DNA of 64,000 nucleotides from Lantana camara (Eukaryota > Streptophyta > Magnoliopsida > Lamiales > Verbenaceae): positions 23,333,001-23,397,000 of the forward strand of contig CM074860.1 of assembly GCA_037501455.1 (NCBI GenBank), in the 5' to 3' direction. The translations under genes and the position numbers were made by a program. Shown here one piece after another: positions 1-12,246 of the stretch. Below the pieces are notes generated by a model that saw only the letters and a program-made list of their open reading frames with translations, had not been told where the DNA came from and made no database searches. The number at the start of each line of letters is the position of its first letter. The stretch's first letter is position 1.

Positions 1-186
1 TGCCCGGAAGGAGCAGAAAATATTAAAGTCAGGGAGCTGATGGTGAGAGGTGGAGAGACTTGGGATGAAGACCTTATCAGAGCATTATTCCTGCCATTGG
101 ATGTGGATTATATTCTAAGTGTCCCATTGGGAAAATCAAGGAACCGAGATATGTTGATTTGGCACCATAATTATAATGGGCGGTTC
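1..186 (+). pseudogene. LINE (L1-type) ORF2 fragment, 5' side of a split copy
   Basis: Frame 1 is open from the first base to the insertion point. It reads like the linker after the reverse transcriptase of plant L1 elements: a tryptophan-rich stretch, then IPL-like (SVPLGKSRNRD) and IWHHNYNGRF, the usual lead-in to the zf-RVT domain. The frame is broken at 186 by the LTR of element A and resumes in the same phase at 11188, after the 5-bp target duplication. The reverse transcriptase and endonuclease should lie to the left of the window. This is a non-LTR retrotransposon remnant, not a host gene. Confidence 0.85.
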
Positions 187-358
187 TGTAACGCCCCGAC
201 TTTTCGGACGTAAAGGTAGGGCGTATGTGTTTACCTAATTGCGCGAATTAATGGTTTTTACGTGTTTTATATTTAATTTTATTATAATTTTTATTATTTT
301 ATTATGTTATATTATATTATATTATTTTAATATTATTAATTTTATATAGATATGTCTC

Positions 359-455
<97 letters not shown>

Positions 456-2189
456 TAATTACTTTATTATTAATTTAATGATTATGCTAATTATATGTTA
501 AGTTAATTAATCATGTTTTAATTAATTAATTGATTATTCATATATATATATATATTTGTACGTACAATATATAATTATGCATGGGAATTTTATGATTTAT
601 GCATGAATTGTATGATTAAGTTTGTTCGTTTATTTTGTGCTTCGTTCTCTTATGAAATGATATCAAATTGCCACGAATTTGTAATATGTCGTACATATAT
701 GGGTTATGGACATGATTTTATGCTCAATTTATGTTTTCGAATTCATTTGGTTAGTTAACGAATTTAATTTGTTTCGAGGAACCAAAACGGGGGCTAACGA
801 GCACTTAGCGTACCCTTGGTTCCGAATTTAATATCTTGAGCTCGGGAACTCGGATTCGAGTTCCGTCAACTCCGCTGAACTCGTAACGAAGATTCAAGTT
901 TAGTAAACTTAGCCTTATAATTTTCCTAATTCATTTGAAACTCCGAAATCCAACCGAAAAACGAAACGGCATCCAACTTGACCTTGTTGCACTAATTCAG
1001 CCATAACTTGGCCAAACCACAACCAAATTAACCATGGTTTGATTCCTTTAAACCCTAACTCAACCACCTATCTAGATATTTCAAGCCTTGACCGAGATTA
1101 TCATCACACAAACCCCAAACATCAGCCAAAGCTACTGTTTTCTCTCCAGTCCCGTAACCCTTCATCCCTTGGAGATTTTGGAGCTCAAATCTCCTCCAAA
1201 CTTCAACCAATCATTAAGGTAAGTTAAGGGTTGTATTATATGATTAATTCTGATCATTTTTATCTTTCCATTCATGATTTTGAGAATGGTTCTTCATTTC
1301 TGAACTGTTTTTCCCGAAAATGTAGTTTTTGGGCAATTTCTTGATCTCCTTTGATTCTCAATGATTTTGATTGATTCCAAGCCTGAGATTAATTGTTTTA
1401 ACATCCTCGTATCAATTATGATCTTTGCTTTCGTGTTTGTTGAGATATATATGAGATATCATTTATGAAATTTTCAGAAAATTCCACATGAAGGTCACGT
1501 ATGCTTCCATGCCTTGATTGATCACTTTTGGAACTGATTTACTTGTTGAATTTGTGTTGTTTTGCTGCGTATTTGATGACCTTTTGGACCTGAACTGAGT
1601 CGTTTGAGCTGAGAGCAAGCATGCTCTGTTTTCCTCCAGTTTTGGCCCTGTTTTCTCACGCTGTGTTGCTGTCATTTCCTTCCTTCATTTGCTGTCAGTT
1701 TCATGGCTTTGTAATGTGTGTTTTATCTGAGTTCTTGCAACTCTTTTGTACCTTGGTTAGCCTCCTTTGTTGCCTGGTTTTCCTGCGTTTTTAGCTGCCC
1801 TGTTTCTGCGTCAGTTCTGTTAAAAACAGAGGCTGTTGCTGGTGCGCGACACGGGCGTGCCATTCCTGGCCGTTCCAGCGAGGAACGGGGGTGCAGTGAT
1901 GGCCTGGACTTGCTGTACCGAGACACGGGGGTGTCTCGGCCTAAGCTTGGAGGGTGATACGGGGGTGTCACCCCGTTTTGCTTGAGCTTTTGCTGCGTGC
2001 CTTGGTCTGTTGCTGCTACTGTTTCTCTGCGTCTTCCTGCTGCTGCTGCTGCTGCTTATATGTTTTTATTTGTGTGTTTGTGTTGCTGCTTTTGCTGCTC
2101 TTCTTGTGCAGAGGTGTGTGTGTGTGTTATTGTGCATGCATGGCTTGTGTGTGTGCATGGCTTTGTGTATGTATTTACATGCATGTGTA

Positions 2190-2232
<43 letters not shown>

Positions 2233-4098
2233 GTATAATATATTGTAGTATATTTCATGCATGGGTTATAATTATATATATGTAATATATAGTATATATA
2301 TATTTATGCATGTAATATATAGTATAAATGCATGCATGAGTTTGTTGGTGTGTGTACGTGTATATATATGTATATATTATATATATATATTGTATAGTAT
2401 TATATATATGATTATGCATATATATTATATTATATGTATATTTATTATATATTTTGAATATTAATTGATTTAATTTAATTTTAGAAATTAATTGATTTCC
2501 ATTTCGCGTATTTAATTATCGACTTTTGATTGAACGTTTCAATTATTTATTTTATTCCTAAATGTGAATTTGAATATTATGTGTCATGCTTATTTAAGGA
2601 ATGTTAGATTAATTGATATGCATTATGAATTATGAATTTATGAATTTATGAATATTATAAATGTTATGAATTTATGAAATTTATATGAATTTATGAACTT
2701 ATGAAATTGAATGAAATCTATGAACGAATGATTTGATTATATGCTTTAAATTCTTTAATCGTGCACATGAACATTTTAATGATATAACATGATCATTTAT
2801 GCATTCATGTCATGTTCACCTCATTGCCGAGCGTCATACGTGGTCATTGAGTCTCATACCTTTTCTTTTGCACAGATTCGGGTTGGGTCGGAGACGAGGG
2901 CGAGCATTGAGACGCTTGTGCCTTTATTTTGCTTTGGTAAAGGTGGGTTTTTCTTCTACTAGTTAAACAACCCTATAAACCCCTTATGTGCAAAGTTTTA
3001 AGCCAAAATAATATATTTATATAAATCGAGTCAATTTGGGTAAATGATTTCAAACGTATGACCCCTTTTTCTTATGAAACCCTACCTTATGTTTTGGCGA
3101 GATTGTATGTACGTTATGTTCACGGGCCCCGGGACTTAGTATATGTGGCTAACCGAGGAAGCAAGGGCTGGCGGGGATCCCATATACTAGTTCCAACCAA
3201 ATTTACGACGATACGGACCTCGTTAGGAGTTTTGACGAGGAAACGCAGGTCGGGCTTTTGAGGATTCATGTACCTCACTAGCCATTATGTATGATCCGGT
3301 GGTCAGGTCTAGCTAACTTGTCCACCACCCGGAGGGAGAAGGTGTATATGTATGATTATGATCATTTTGTATGTGCACGAAAGATATGTGTGATAACCAC
3401 TAATTATGATATGATTACACGAGGAGAAGGTTGGAGATTGTGCACGCTCACTCGCCGAGCTTAAACCCTTATGAACAATTATGAATGAATATGAACGTCG
3501 TAATCCCGTTGATGTTTTCTATTGTTTTAACCACTTGGTAAATTCCTTTCAAACTTCACACGGGATTAGGGCTTGCATGTATGTGTTTAATTTCTGCGAT
3601 ATTATATATCTTATGCTCCGTTTTTATACCCACCAGTCTCTTTTAGACTGAACCCGGTTGTTTTCAGCTGTTTTGTGCAGGTATAAGAGTGCTAGGCGGG
3701 AATACAATTCGTCTAGGTCTTGCATTCGTGTTTAGCACTTCTTCTCCGTCTCATATTCATACTCTTGTTACTACTTTTGTATTTGATCATAGTTTAGATT
3801 GGAGCGTTATGATTTTGTAGGCCGTGAGTGCCGTGGCATATTAGAATGCTTTTGTATACCTATTTTTGGAGCTTGTTAGCTCATTGTATATATGCTATGA
3901 AATTCTTGCTTCCGTGAATTTTATTTAACTCTGATTTTATGTTTCTTGAGTTGATTGGTTCAAGGGTTAGTCCCGCCTAGCATAGCGTGTGTGTTGTGTC
4001 CCCGTTCGCCGTGGATTTGGCACGTGTATGGACTTCCATTTCATATACGGGTCGGGTCTCGGTGCGGGGGATGTGGTACCTTACGCTCGGGTGCTACA
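187..4098 (+). repeat. 5' LTR of element A (3912 bp)
   Basis: Direct repeat of 7311-11182, bounded by TG and CA. It contains a long AT microsatellite, a GC-rich cluster of short inverted repeats (1870-1973), a strong splice-donor-like AAG/GTAAGT at 1219, a pyrimidine-rich acceptor-like site ending at 2875, and a CAGTCT/AGACTG stem-loop (3634-3650). The short ORFs rich in Cys, Tyr and Ile that can be read here are products of microsatellites and are not genes. Confidence 0.95.
358..452. repeat. (AT)n microsatellite in the 5' LTR
   Basis: An uninterrupted AT dinucleotide run. The equivalent run in the 3' LTR (about 7484-7546) is some 30 bp shorter. It is the largest difference between the two LTRs. 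Confidence 0.95.
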
Positions 4099-4106
4099 TC
4101 CTTAAG

Positions 4107-4119
4107 TGGTATCAGAGCT
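4107..4119 (+). other. Primer binding site, tRNA-iMet type
   Basis: TGGTATCAGAGCT lies eight bases after the LTR end. It is the usual complement to the 3' end of plant initiator methionine tRNA used to prime minus-strand synthesis. Confidence 0.9.
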
Positions 4120-4312
4120 TAGGGTTGCAAAACCCGGGCTCTAGTGTCGTGTTGAGTCAGTTAGGTCGTTCGGCTTTAGGAACAACTTGTCAATGTGTTG
4201 CATATGCATTGTTTACGTACTTGTGTGCTCTAAATCTTGAATTTTGATCGAATTAATTGCACTTGCATGCATGGACTAAAAATAGCATGCATTTTAGTGT
4301 TTTTTGAACAGG

Positions 4313-5620
4313 ATGCCTCCACGTAGACATCGTGAGAGATCTCCCGGACATCGTCGTCATCATGATCGATCCCCTACGCCTCCACCCCAACCACAAGCAC
4401 CACCGATGGATATGGGGAATTTCATGGAAGCGGTTTTCAACTATGTAGAGCTTATAAGGGCTCAAGCTCACCCACCACAACCAGCAGAACAACAAGCTCC
4501 TCCACTAAACCATAACAATAGAGACCCGCATGGGGTGTTTCTGAGCTACAAACCCCCTCGATTTTCTGGTTCTATTGGCGATGCGGTCTCGGAGGGTTGG
4601 TTGATTCGATTAGAGAGGATATTTGGAGTCCGACAATTCACCACGCAAGAGAAGGCCCAATTTGCTATATTCCAACTGGATGGAGATGCATATGAATGGT
4701 GGGAACGAACAAGGGAGAAACTTGAGGTCGATGAAGAGGAAGTAACTTGGGAAGTCTTTAAAAGAGAATTCAGAGAATGCTTTGTGCCGGAGGTAGTGAG
4801 AGAGAGAAAGGAGCAAGAGTTCATGGATCTAAAGCAAGGAGCGCGTACGGTGACCCAATATCTCACAGTATTTAATAGACTTGGGAAATATGCTCCTCAT
4901 GTCACCCGGGATGAGAAAAGGAAAGCAAGGAAATTCATTGCGGGGTTAAGACAGGAGTTGAGACACGGTCAGGCAGGTCACAATTTCGAGTCTTTTGCCG
5001 ATACGGTACAGAGGGCTCTAGTTCAAGAAGAGGAGTATAAGAAGAAAGATCCGATTTTTAGGCCACTGATGGGGCGAGGTTCTGGAACAAGTTCGGGAAA
5101 GCGACCTATGGTTCAAGCTACTTCCCCTCCTAAGGGTCCGTTTAAAAAAGCCAAGAATGGGAGGACCAACTCCACCGGTTCCAATAGCTTTGCCTGCACC
5201 AACAAGGGATCGACAAGGTCCGAATGAAGCACGATTATCCAAGCCACCATGTACATATTGTGGAGGGCCAACTCACAATTATCACAAATGCTGGAAGAGG
5301 TTGGGTTTATGCCTAATATGTGGAAAAGCTGATCATAGGGCGGATACATGCCCCGACAAGAATCCGGGATTTAAAAAGGGAGTTCAAAGGCCAATGATTC
5401 AGGCTCGTGCTTACGCCCTCGAAGGTGAAGAGCAAGATGCAGAGATCGATCCCGCAGCTGTGGTAGAAGGTACCCTATGCATACATAACATGAGCATGCA
5501 TACACTCTTTGATTCGGGTGTCACGCATTTCTTTATTTCTTGTGACTTAGTTGCTATTCTGTGCTTGCCTGTTATTTGCTTTTTCTTCTTGCTGTTTGGT
5601 GAGTTCGCCACTGGGTGGTA
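4313..5620 (+). pseudogene. gag-protease remnant of element A
   Basis: The ATG at 4313 opens a basic N-terminus (MPPRRHRERSPG), then a retrotransposon gag capsid domain with YEWWERTRE, FKREFRECF and DLKQGARTV motifs. The frame shifts near 5160-5230. The next frame carries two CX2CX4HX4C zinc knuckles (about 5246-5287 and 5309-5350) and the start of an aspartic protease with its DSG active-site triad at LFDSGVTHF. The frame stops at 5620, inside the protease, where a large deletion begins. In an intact element this would give capsid, nucleocapsid and protease. Here the frameshift and truncation leave gag alone plausibly translatable. Confidence 0.9.
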
Positions 5621-5668
5621 GTCTTCAGACAGATCAGTTGGTTTGGGAGTGTTCAGTTCTGATGGAAG

Positions 5669-7277
5669 GATAAGTTGTGGTAATCTTCATCGATGACATC
5701 TTAGTTTATTCGAGAACTCCGGAGGATCGTGCCAGGCATCTCAGGATTGTGTTGGATACCTTAAAAGAGCATCGGTTGTAAGCTAAGTTTAGCAAAGGCG
5801 AGTTTTGGATTGATCAGATAGCATTTCTGGGTCTTATTATTTCAAGGAAGGTGAGGATGTGTGTTGATGCAGAATGGAAGAGTAATCGCCAATGCCTCAA
5901 GGAAATTGAAAAGAACATGAACAGGACTACCCCAGTCATGATTTGGAGTTAGTAGCAGTGATCTTTGCTTTGGGTAAGTGGAGACACTATCTTTATGGAA
6001 TTCCGTTCGAGGTCTTTTCTGATTACAAGAGTCTCCAATACTTGTTCACACATAAGGAATTGAACAAGAGATAACGGCGTTGGATGGAACTTTTGGCGGA
6101 TTATGAGTGTACAATCCGATACCATCCCGACAAAGCCAATTTGGTCGCGGATGCACTTAACAGGAAAACTAGTGTGTCCAAAGTGAAAGTGGAAATTGGA
6201 GATGAGAATGAGTTGTTCAGACTGAGGGCTAGGGTTCGGAATATTACAGTTCGACCAGATTTTAAACAGAAGTTATTTGATACTCAGAGGATTGATCCCG
6301 AGGTTCAGAAATTAGCTGGGAAAGCTCGAGCTGATTCAGAATGCCCGTTTGGGTTTGATGATACGGGACTTCTAAGATTCAAGAATAGAGTTGTTGTCCC
6401 GGAAGAGTTAAAAAGGATTATTCTTGAGGAAGCCCATCGGTCAGGGTATTCGTTACATCCCGTAGGAACAAAAGGTATAAGGATCTTAAGCAATTCCATG
6501 GATGGAATGGATTGAGAACGGGATGTTGTCAACTTTGTGAAACATTGCAGGACTTGTCAAGTGATTAAGGCAGAACATCAAAAGCCATCGGGGCTACTTC
6601 GTTCATTGCCTATCCCGGAGTGGAAATGGGAACAAATAGCCATGGATTTTGTTTCGGGATTACCAAGAGTGAGAATAGGTTTCGATGGAATTTGGGTTAT
6701 CGTGGACAGGTTGACGAAGTCAGCTCATTTTCTTACTATCAGGATGTCCGATAAAGTGAGTAAGTTGGCCAAGAGATACAATGATGAGATTGTCAGTCTT
6801 CATGGTGTACCTGTTAGTATTGTCTCGGATCGGGATCCCAGATTTACTTCAAGGTTATGGCAAGAATTGCAGAAGTGTTTGGGAACAAGGCTTCAATTCA
6901 GCACAGCTTTCCATCCTCAGACCGACGGACAATCAGAAAGGTTGATTAAGTATCTGGAGGATCTGTTGAGAGCATGTGCATTGGACTTGCCTCCGAATTT
7001 AACTGGAATTCATAACCTGTTTTATGTTTCACAGCTCCGAAAGTACTATCGAGATGAGTCCGAGGTTCTACCGGTTGAAGAAGTGGAATTAGAACCGGAT
7101 CTCACCTTCGTTCAGAAGCCGATTAAGATAGTGGATCGAAAGTTTCAGGAACTTCGAAATCGGCGGATTCCACGAGTCAAGGTTCTTTGGAGAAGTGATA
7201 AAACCGAAGAGGCTACGTGGGAGACGGAGGATAAGATGAAAAGGTTTCACCCCGAGTCGTTTCCGAGCGAGCAGTGA
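5669..7277 (+). pseudogene. pol remnant of element A (RT, RNase H, integrase, chromodomain pieces)
   Basis: The reading resumes at the reverse transcriptase active-site box (VVIFIDDI), loses most of the palm and connection, and jumps near 5850 to RNase H ([25 protein letters not shown]), with stops and frameshifts. The integrase zinc-binding region (EEAHR to CRTCQ) is disrupted by a stop near 6513. The core is open (6537-7277) with MDFVSG, VSDRDPRF and TDGQSE supplying the D, D and E positions. At 6981-6990 the integrase C-terminus is deleted, and the sequence continues directly into PPNLTGIHN and the chromodomain-like tail ending at 7277. Not functional as an enzyme. Confidence 0.9.
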
Positions 7278-7297
7278 ATCCGAGGACGGATTCTTTT

Positions 7298-7310
7298 AAG
7301 GGGGAGAGAT
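7298..7310 (+). other. Polypurine tract of element A
   Basis: AAGGGGGAGAGAT directly abuts the TG of the 3' LTR. It is the expected plus-strand primer site. Confidence 0.85.
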
Positions 7311-7482
7311 TGTAACGCCCCGACTTTTCGGACGTAAAGGTAGGGCGTATGTGTTTACCTAATTGCGCGAATTAATGGTTTTTACGTGTTTTATATTTAA
7401 TTTTATTATAATTTTTATTATTTTATTATGTTATATTATATTATATTATTTTAATATTATTAATTTTATATAGATATGTCTC

Positions 7483-7549
<67 letters not shown>

Positions 7550-10500
7550 TAATTACTTTATTATTAATTTAATGATTATGCTAATTATATGTTAAGTTAA
7601 TTAATCATGTTTTAATTAATTAATTGATTATTCATATATATATATATATTTGTACGTACAATATATAATTATGCATGGGAATTTTATGATTTATGCATGA
7701 ATTGTATGATTAAGTTTGTTCGTTTATTTTGTGCTTCGTTCTCTTATGAAATGATATCAAATTGCCACGAATTTGTAATATGTCGTACATATATGGGTTA
7801 TGGACATGATTTTATGCTCAATTTATGTTTTCGAATTCATTTGGTTAGTTAACGAATTTAATTTGTTTCGAGGAACCAAAACGGGGGCTAACGAGCACTT
7901 AGCGTACCCTTGGTTCCGAATTTAATATCTTGAGCTCGGGAACTCGGATTCGAGTTCCGTCAACTCCGCTGAACTCGTAACGAAGATTCAAGTTTAGTAA
8001 ACTTAGCCTTATAATTTTCCTAATTCATTTGAAACTCCGAAATCCAACCGAAAAACGAAACGGCATCCAACTTGACCTTGTTGCACTAATTCAGCCATAA
8101 CTTGGCCAAACCACAACCAAATTAACCATGGTTTGATTCCTTTAAACCCTAACTCAACCACCTATCTAGATATTTCAAGCCTTGACCGAGATTATCATCA
8201 CACAAACCCCAAACATCAGCCAAAGCTACTGTTTTCTCTCCAGTCCCGTAACCCTTCATCCCTTGGAGATTTTGGAGCTCAAATCTCCTCCAAACTTCAA
8301 CCAATCATTAAGGTAAGTTAAGGGTTGTATTATATGATTAATTCTGATCATTTTTATCTTTCCATTCATGATTTTGAGAATGGTTCTTCATTTCTGAACT
8401 GTTTTTCCCGAAAATGTAGTTTTTGGGCAATTTCTTGATCTCCTTTGATTCTCAATGATTTTGATTGATTCCAAGCCTGAGATTAATTGTTTTAACATCC
8501 TCGTATCAATTATGATCTTTGCTTTCGTGTTTGTTGAGATATATATGAGATATCATTTATGAAATTTTCAGAAAATTCCACATGAAGGTCACGTATGCTT
8601 CCATGCCTTGATTGATCACTTTTGGAACTGATTTACTTGTTGAATTTGTGTTGTTTTGCTGCGTATTTGATGACCTTTTGGACCTGAACTGAGTCGTTTG
8701 AGCTGAGAGCAAGCATGCTCTGTTTTCCTCCAGTTTTGGCCCTGTTTTCTCACGCTGTGTTGCTGTCATTTCCTTCCTTCATTTGCTGTCAGTTTCATGG
8801 CTTTGTAATGTGTGTTTTATCTGAGTTCTTGCAACTCTTTTGTACCTTGGTTAGCCTCCTTTGTTGCCTGGTTTTCCTGCGTTTTTAGCTGCCCTGTTTC
8901 TGCGTCAGTTCTGTTAAAAACAGAGGCTGTTGCTGGTGCGCGACACGGGCGTGCCATTCCTGGCCGTTCCAGCAAGGAACGGGGGTGCAGTGATGGCCTG
9001 GACTTGCTGTACCGAGACACGGGGGTGTCTCGGCCTAAGCTTGGAGGGTGACACGGGGGTGTCACCCCGTTTTGCTTGAGCTTTTGCTGCGTGCCTTGGT
9101 CTGTTGCTGCTACTGTTTCTCTGCGTCTTCCTGCTGCTGCTGCTGCTGCTTATATGTTTTTATTTGTGTGTTTGTGTTGCTGCTTTTGCTGCTCTTCTTG
9201 TGCAGAGGTGTGTGTGTGTGTTATTGTGCATGCATGGCTTGTGTGTGTGCATGGCTTTGTGTATGTATTTGCATGCATGTGTATGATATATATATATATA
9301 TATATATATATTGTGTATAATATATTGTAGTATATTTCATGCATGGGTTATAATTATATATATGTAATATATAGTATATATATATTTATGCATGTAATAT
9401 ATAGTATAAATGCATGCATGAGTTTGTTGGTGTGTGTACGTGTATATATATGTATATATTATATATATATATATTGTATAGTATTATATATATGATTATG
9501 CATATATATTATATTATATGTATATTTATTATATATTTTGAATATTAATTGATTTAATTTAATTTTAGAAATTAATTGATTTCCATTTCGCGTATTTAAT
9601 TATCGACTTTTGATTGAACGTTTCAATTATTTATTTTATTCCTAAATGTGAATTTGAATATTATGTGTCATGCTTATTTAAGGAATGTTAGATTAATTGA
9701 TATGCATTATGAATTATGAATTTATGAATTTATGAATATTATAAATGTTATGAATTTATGAAATTTATATGAATTTATGAACTTATGAAATTGAATGAAA
9801 TCTATGAACGAATGATTTGATTATATGCTTTAAATTCTTTAATCGTGCACATGAACATTTTAATGATATAACATGATCATTTATGCATTCATGTCATGTT
9901 CACCTCATTGCCGAGCGTCATACGTGGTCATTGAGTCTCATACCTTTTCTTTTGCACAGATTCGGGTTGGGTCGGAGACGAGGGCGAGCATTGAGACGCT
10001 TGTGCCTTTATTTTGCTTTGGTAAAGGTGGGTTTTTCTTCTACTAGTTAAACAACCCTATAAACCCCTTATGTGCAAAGTTTTAAGCCAAAATAATATAT
10101 TTATATAAATCGAGTCAATTTGGGTAAATGATTTCAAACGTATGACCCCTTTTTCTTATGAAACCCTACCTTATGTTTTGGCGAGATTGTATGTACGTTA
10201 TGTTCACGGGCCCCGGGACTTAGTATATGTGGCTAACTGAGGAAGCAAGGGCTGACGGGGATCCCATATACTAGTTCCAACCAAATTTACGACGATACGG
10301 ACCTCGTTAGGAGTTTTGACGAGGAAACGCAGGTCAGGCTTTTGAGGATTCATGTACCTCACTAGCCATTATGTATGATCCGGTGGTCAGGTCTAGCTAA
10401 CTTGTCCACCACCCGGAGGGAGAAGGTGTATATGTATGATTATGATCATTTTGTATGTGCACGAAAGATATGTGTGATAACCACTAATTATGATATGATT

Positions 10501-11182
10501 ACACGAGGAGAAGGTTGGAGATTGTGCACGCTCACTCGCCGAGCTTAAACCCTTATGAACAATTATGAATGAATATGAACGTCGTAATCCCGTTGATGTT
10601 TTCTATTGTTTTAACCACTTGGTAAATTCCTTTCAAACTTCACACGGGATTAGGGCTTGCATGTATGTGTTTAATTTCTGCGATATTATATATCTTATGC
10701 CCCGTTTTTATACCCACCAGTCTCTTTTAGACTGAACCCGGTTGTTTTCAGCTGTTTTGTGCAGGTATAAGAGTGCTAGGCGGGAATACAATTCGTCTAG
10801 GTCTTGCATTCGTGTTTAGCACTTCTTCTCCGTCTCATATTCATACTCTTGTTACTACTTTTGTATTTGATCATAGTTTAGATTGGAGCGTTATGATTTT
10901 GTAGGCCGTGAGTGCCGTGGCATATTAGAATGCTTTTGTATACCTATTTTTGGAGCTTGTTAGCTCATTGTATATATGCTATGAAGTTCTTGCTTCCGCG
11001 AATTTTATTTAACTCTGATTTTATGTTTCTTGAGTTGATTGGTTCAAGGGTTAGTCCCGCCTAGCATAGCGTGTGTGTTGTGTCCCCGTTCACCGTGGAT
11101 TTGGCACGTGTATGGACTTCCATTTCATATACGGGTCGGGTCTCGGTGCGGGGGATGTGGTACCTTACGCTCGGGTGCTACA
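7311..11182 (+). repeat. 3' LTR of element A (3872 bp)
   Basis: Near-identical to 187-4098. Read side by side, the differences are AT-run lengths and about ten single-base changes, all of which look like transitions. It ends GGTGCTACA and is followed by the GGTTC duplication. Confidence 0.95.
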
Positions 11183-12246
11183 GGTTCTCCGTTCGTAGTG
11201 CTCATAAAGTTGCTCTCTCCCTACTGCACATGGATGAGGCCTCAAGCTCTGGGAGTGGTGGGTCTTTGGGGTTTTTATGGAATGCGAAAGTTCCGCCAAA
11301 GGTGAAAATGTGTTGTTGGCGTATTTGCAAGGAAGCATTCCCAAACGCAGAGAATTTGAGGAAACGAGCTTGTGGGGAAGGGCTGGTGTGCTCTTTTTGT
11401 AGAACCGAACGAGAAGACGCTTGTCACGTCTTTCTTGAGTACCCATCAGCTCGTATCACATGGGCGATGAGCAATCTACCTTGGGCAGTTATAAGGACAT
11501 GGAGAGGGAGCTCAGAAGGATGGATGAGGGCGGTGACGAGTAGGCTTTGTGAGAAGGATTCAACTTTATTTTTGTTTATCGTGTGGTCAATATGGTGGAA
11601 CAGGAATAGGATGCTCATGGAAGGTGAACATCTTTCACCACTATCGCTCATCCGTTATACTCGATCTTACTGGCAGTCCTACGGGGAGGTGGAGGTGGAA
11701 AGCCACACAGTTATTGTGGCAAATAGTTTGCCGGCGAGGTGGCAACCCCCGGTGGTACCTCACGTGAAATTAAATTTCGATGGAGCTTTATTTGAAAGGG
11801 ACAAACAGTTTGGGGTAGGGGTTGTAGCACGAAACGATAAGGGTGATGTTGTGGGTTGGATTTCGAGGTCGGGTATATTTAACCCAGAGGTAGTCGAGAT
11901 CTTTGCCGCGCTCGAAGCCATAAAGCTGGCTGTCAGGAGGGGCTGGTCTCATGTGGAACTCGAGGGAGATGCGCTAAACGTTATCAATAAACTCAAAGAT
12001 GACCTCCCAGATTGCTCCACAGGTGGTGCTATTATTGAAGATATTAGGGAAATTCTATCTCTTATTCCTGTTGTCTCTATTAAGTGTATTCGTAGAATAG
12101 GAAACAAGGTAGCACACAGCCTAGCTAGGAACGCCTCTGGTTTTCATGAAGGGGACTTCGATATCCCTGATCATACTTTGGCATTTGTAATGTCAGACAC
12201 TTCTTTTGAGTAATAATATTGGTTCTTGTTCAAAAAAAAAAAAAAA
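11183..12246 (+). pseudogene. LINE ORF2 3' end with RNase H domain and poly-A tail
   Basis: The continuation of the LINE frame from 1-186, open to TAA at 12213. The first part is the zf-RVT region: SVRSAHKVA, FLWNAKVPPKVKMCCWR, a C-X2-C followed by CHVFLEYP, and WSIWWNRN. The second part is an RVT_3-type RNase H: KLNFDGALFE (first Asp), EIFAALEAIKLA (Glu), ELEGDALNVI (Asp) and GNKVAHSLARNA near the end. It is typical of plant L1 elements. A 15-base A run (12232-12246) follows a short 3' trailer. The LINE itself is intact here apart from the LTR insertion, so it could be fairly young. Confidence 0.92.

Larger units (their letters stand above)
187..11182 (+). mobile_element. Element A: young, deletion-bearing Ty3/gypsy chromovirus inserted in a LINE
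   Basis: A complete insertion starting TGTAACG and ending GCTACA, flanked by the 5-bp duplication GGTTC (182-186 and 11183-11187). It has two LTRs of about 3.9 kb, an initiator-Met primer binding site and a polypurine tract. The internal part is only 3.2 kb instead of the 5-6 kb expected for an autonomous element. It keeps gag, zinc knuckles, the start of protease, and pieces of reverse transcriptase, RNase H, integrase and the C-terminal chromodomain-like segment. The pol order and the tail KVLWRSDKTEEATWE suggest the Tekay/Del chromovirus lineage. The LTRs differ at about ten substitutions plus AT-run length, so it moved recently despite being unable to encode a working pol. Confidence 0.95.

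Noticed and set aside
1718..2464. Overlapping Cys-, Tyr- and Ile-rich ORFs in LTR A (and again at 8812-9344)
   Set aside because: They are readings of CTG, TG and AT microsatellites inside an LTR. They occur identically in both LTRs and have no domain.
4107..4119. tRNA gene at the TGGTATCAGAGC sites (also 38417 and 60978)
   Set aside because: Only the 3'-end complement is present. These are retrotransposon primer binding sites, not tRNA genes.
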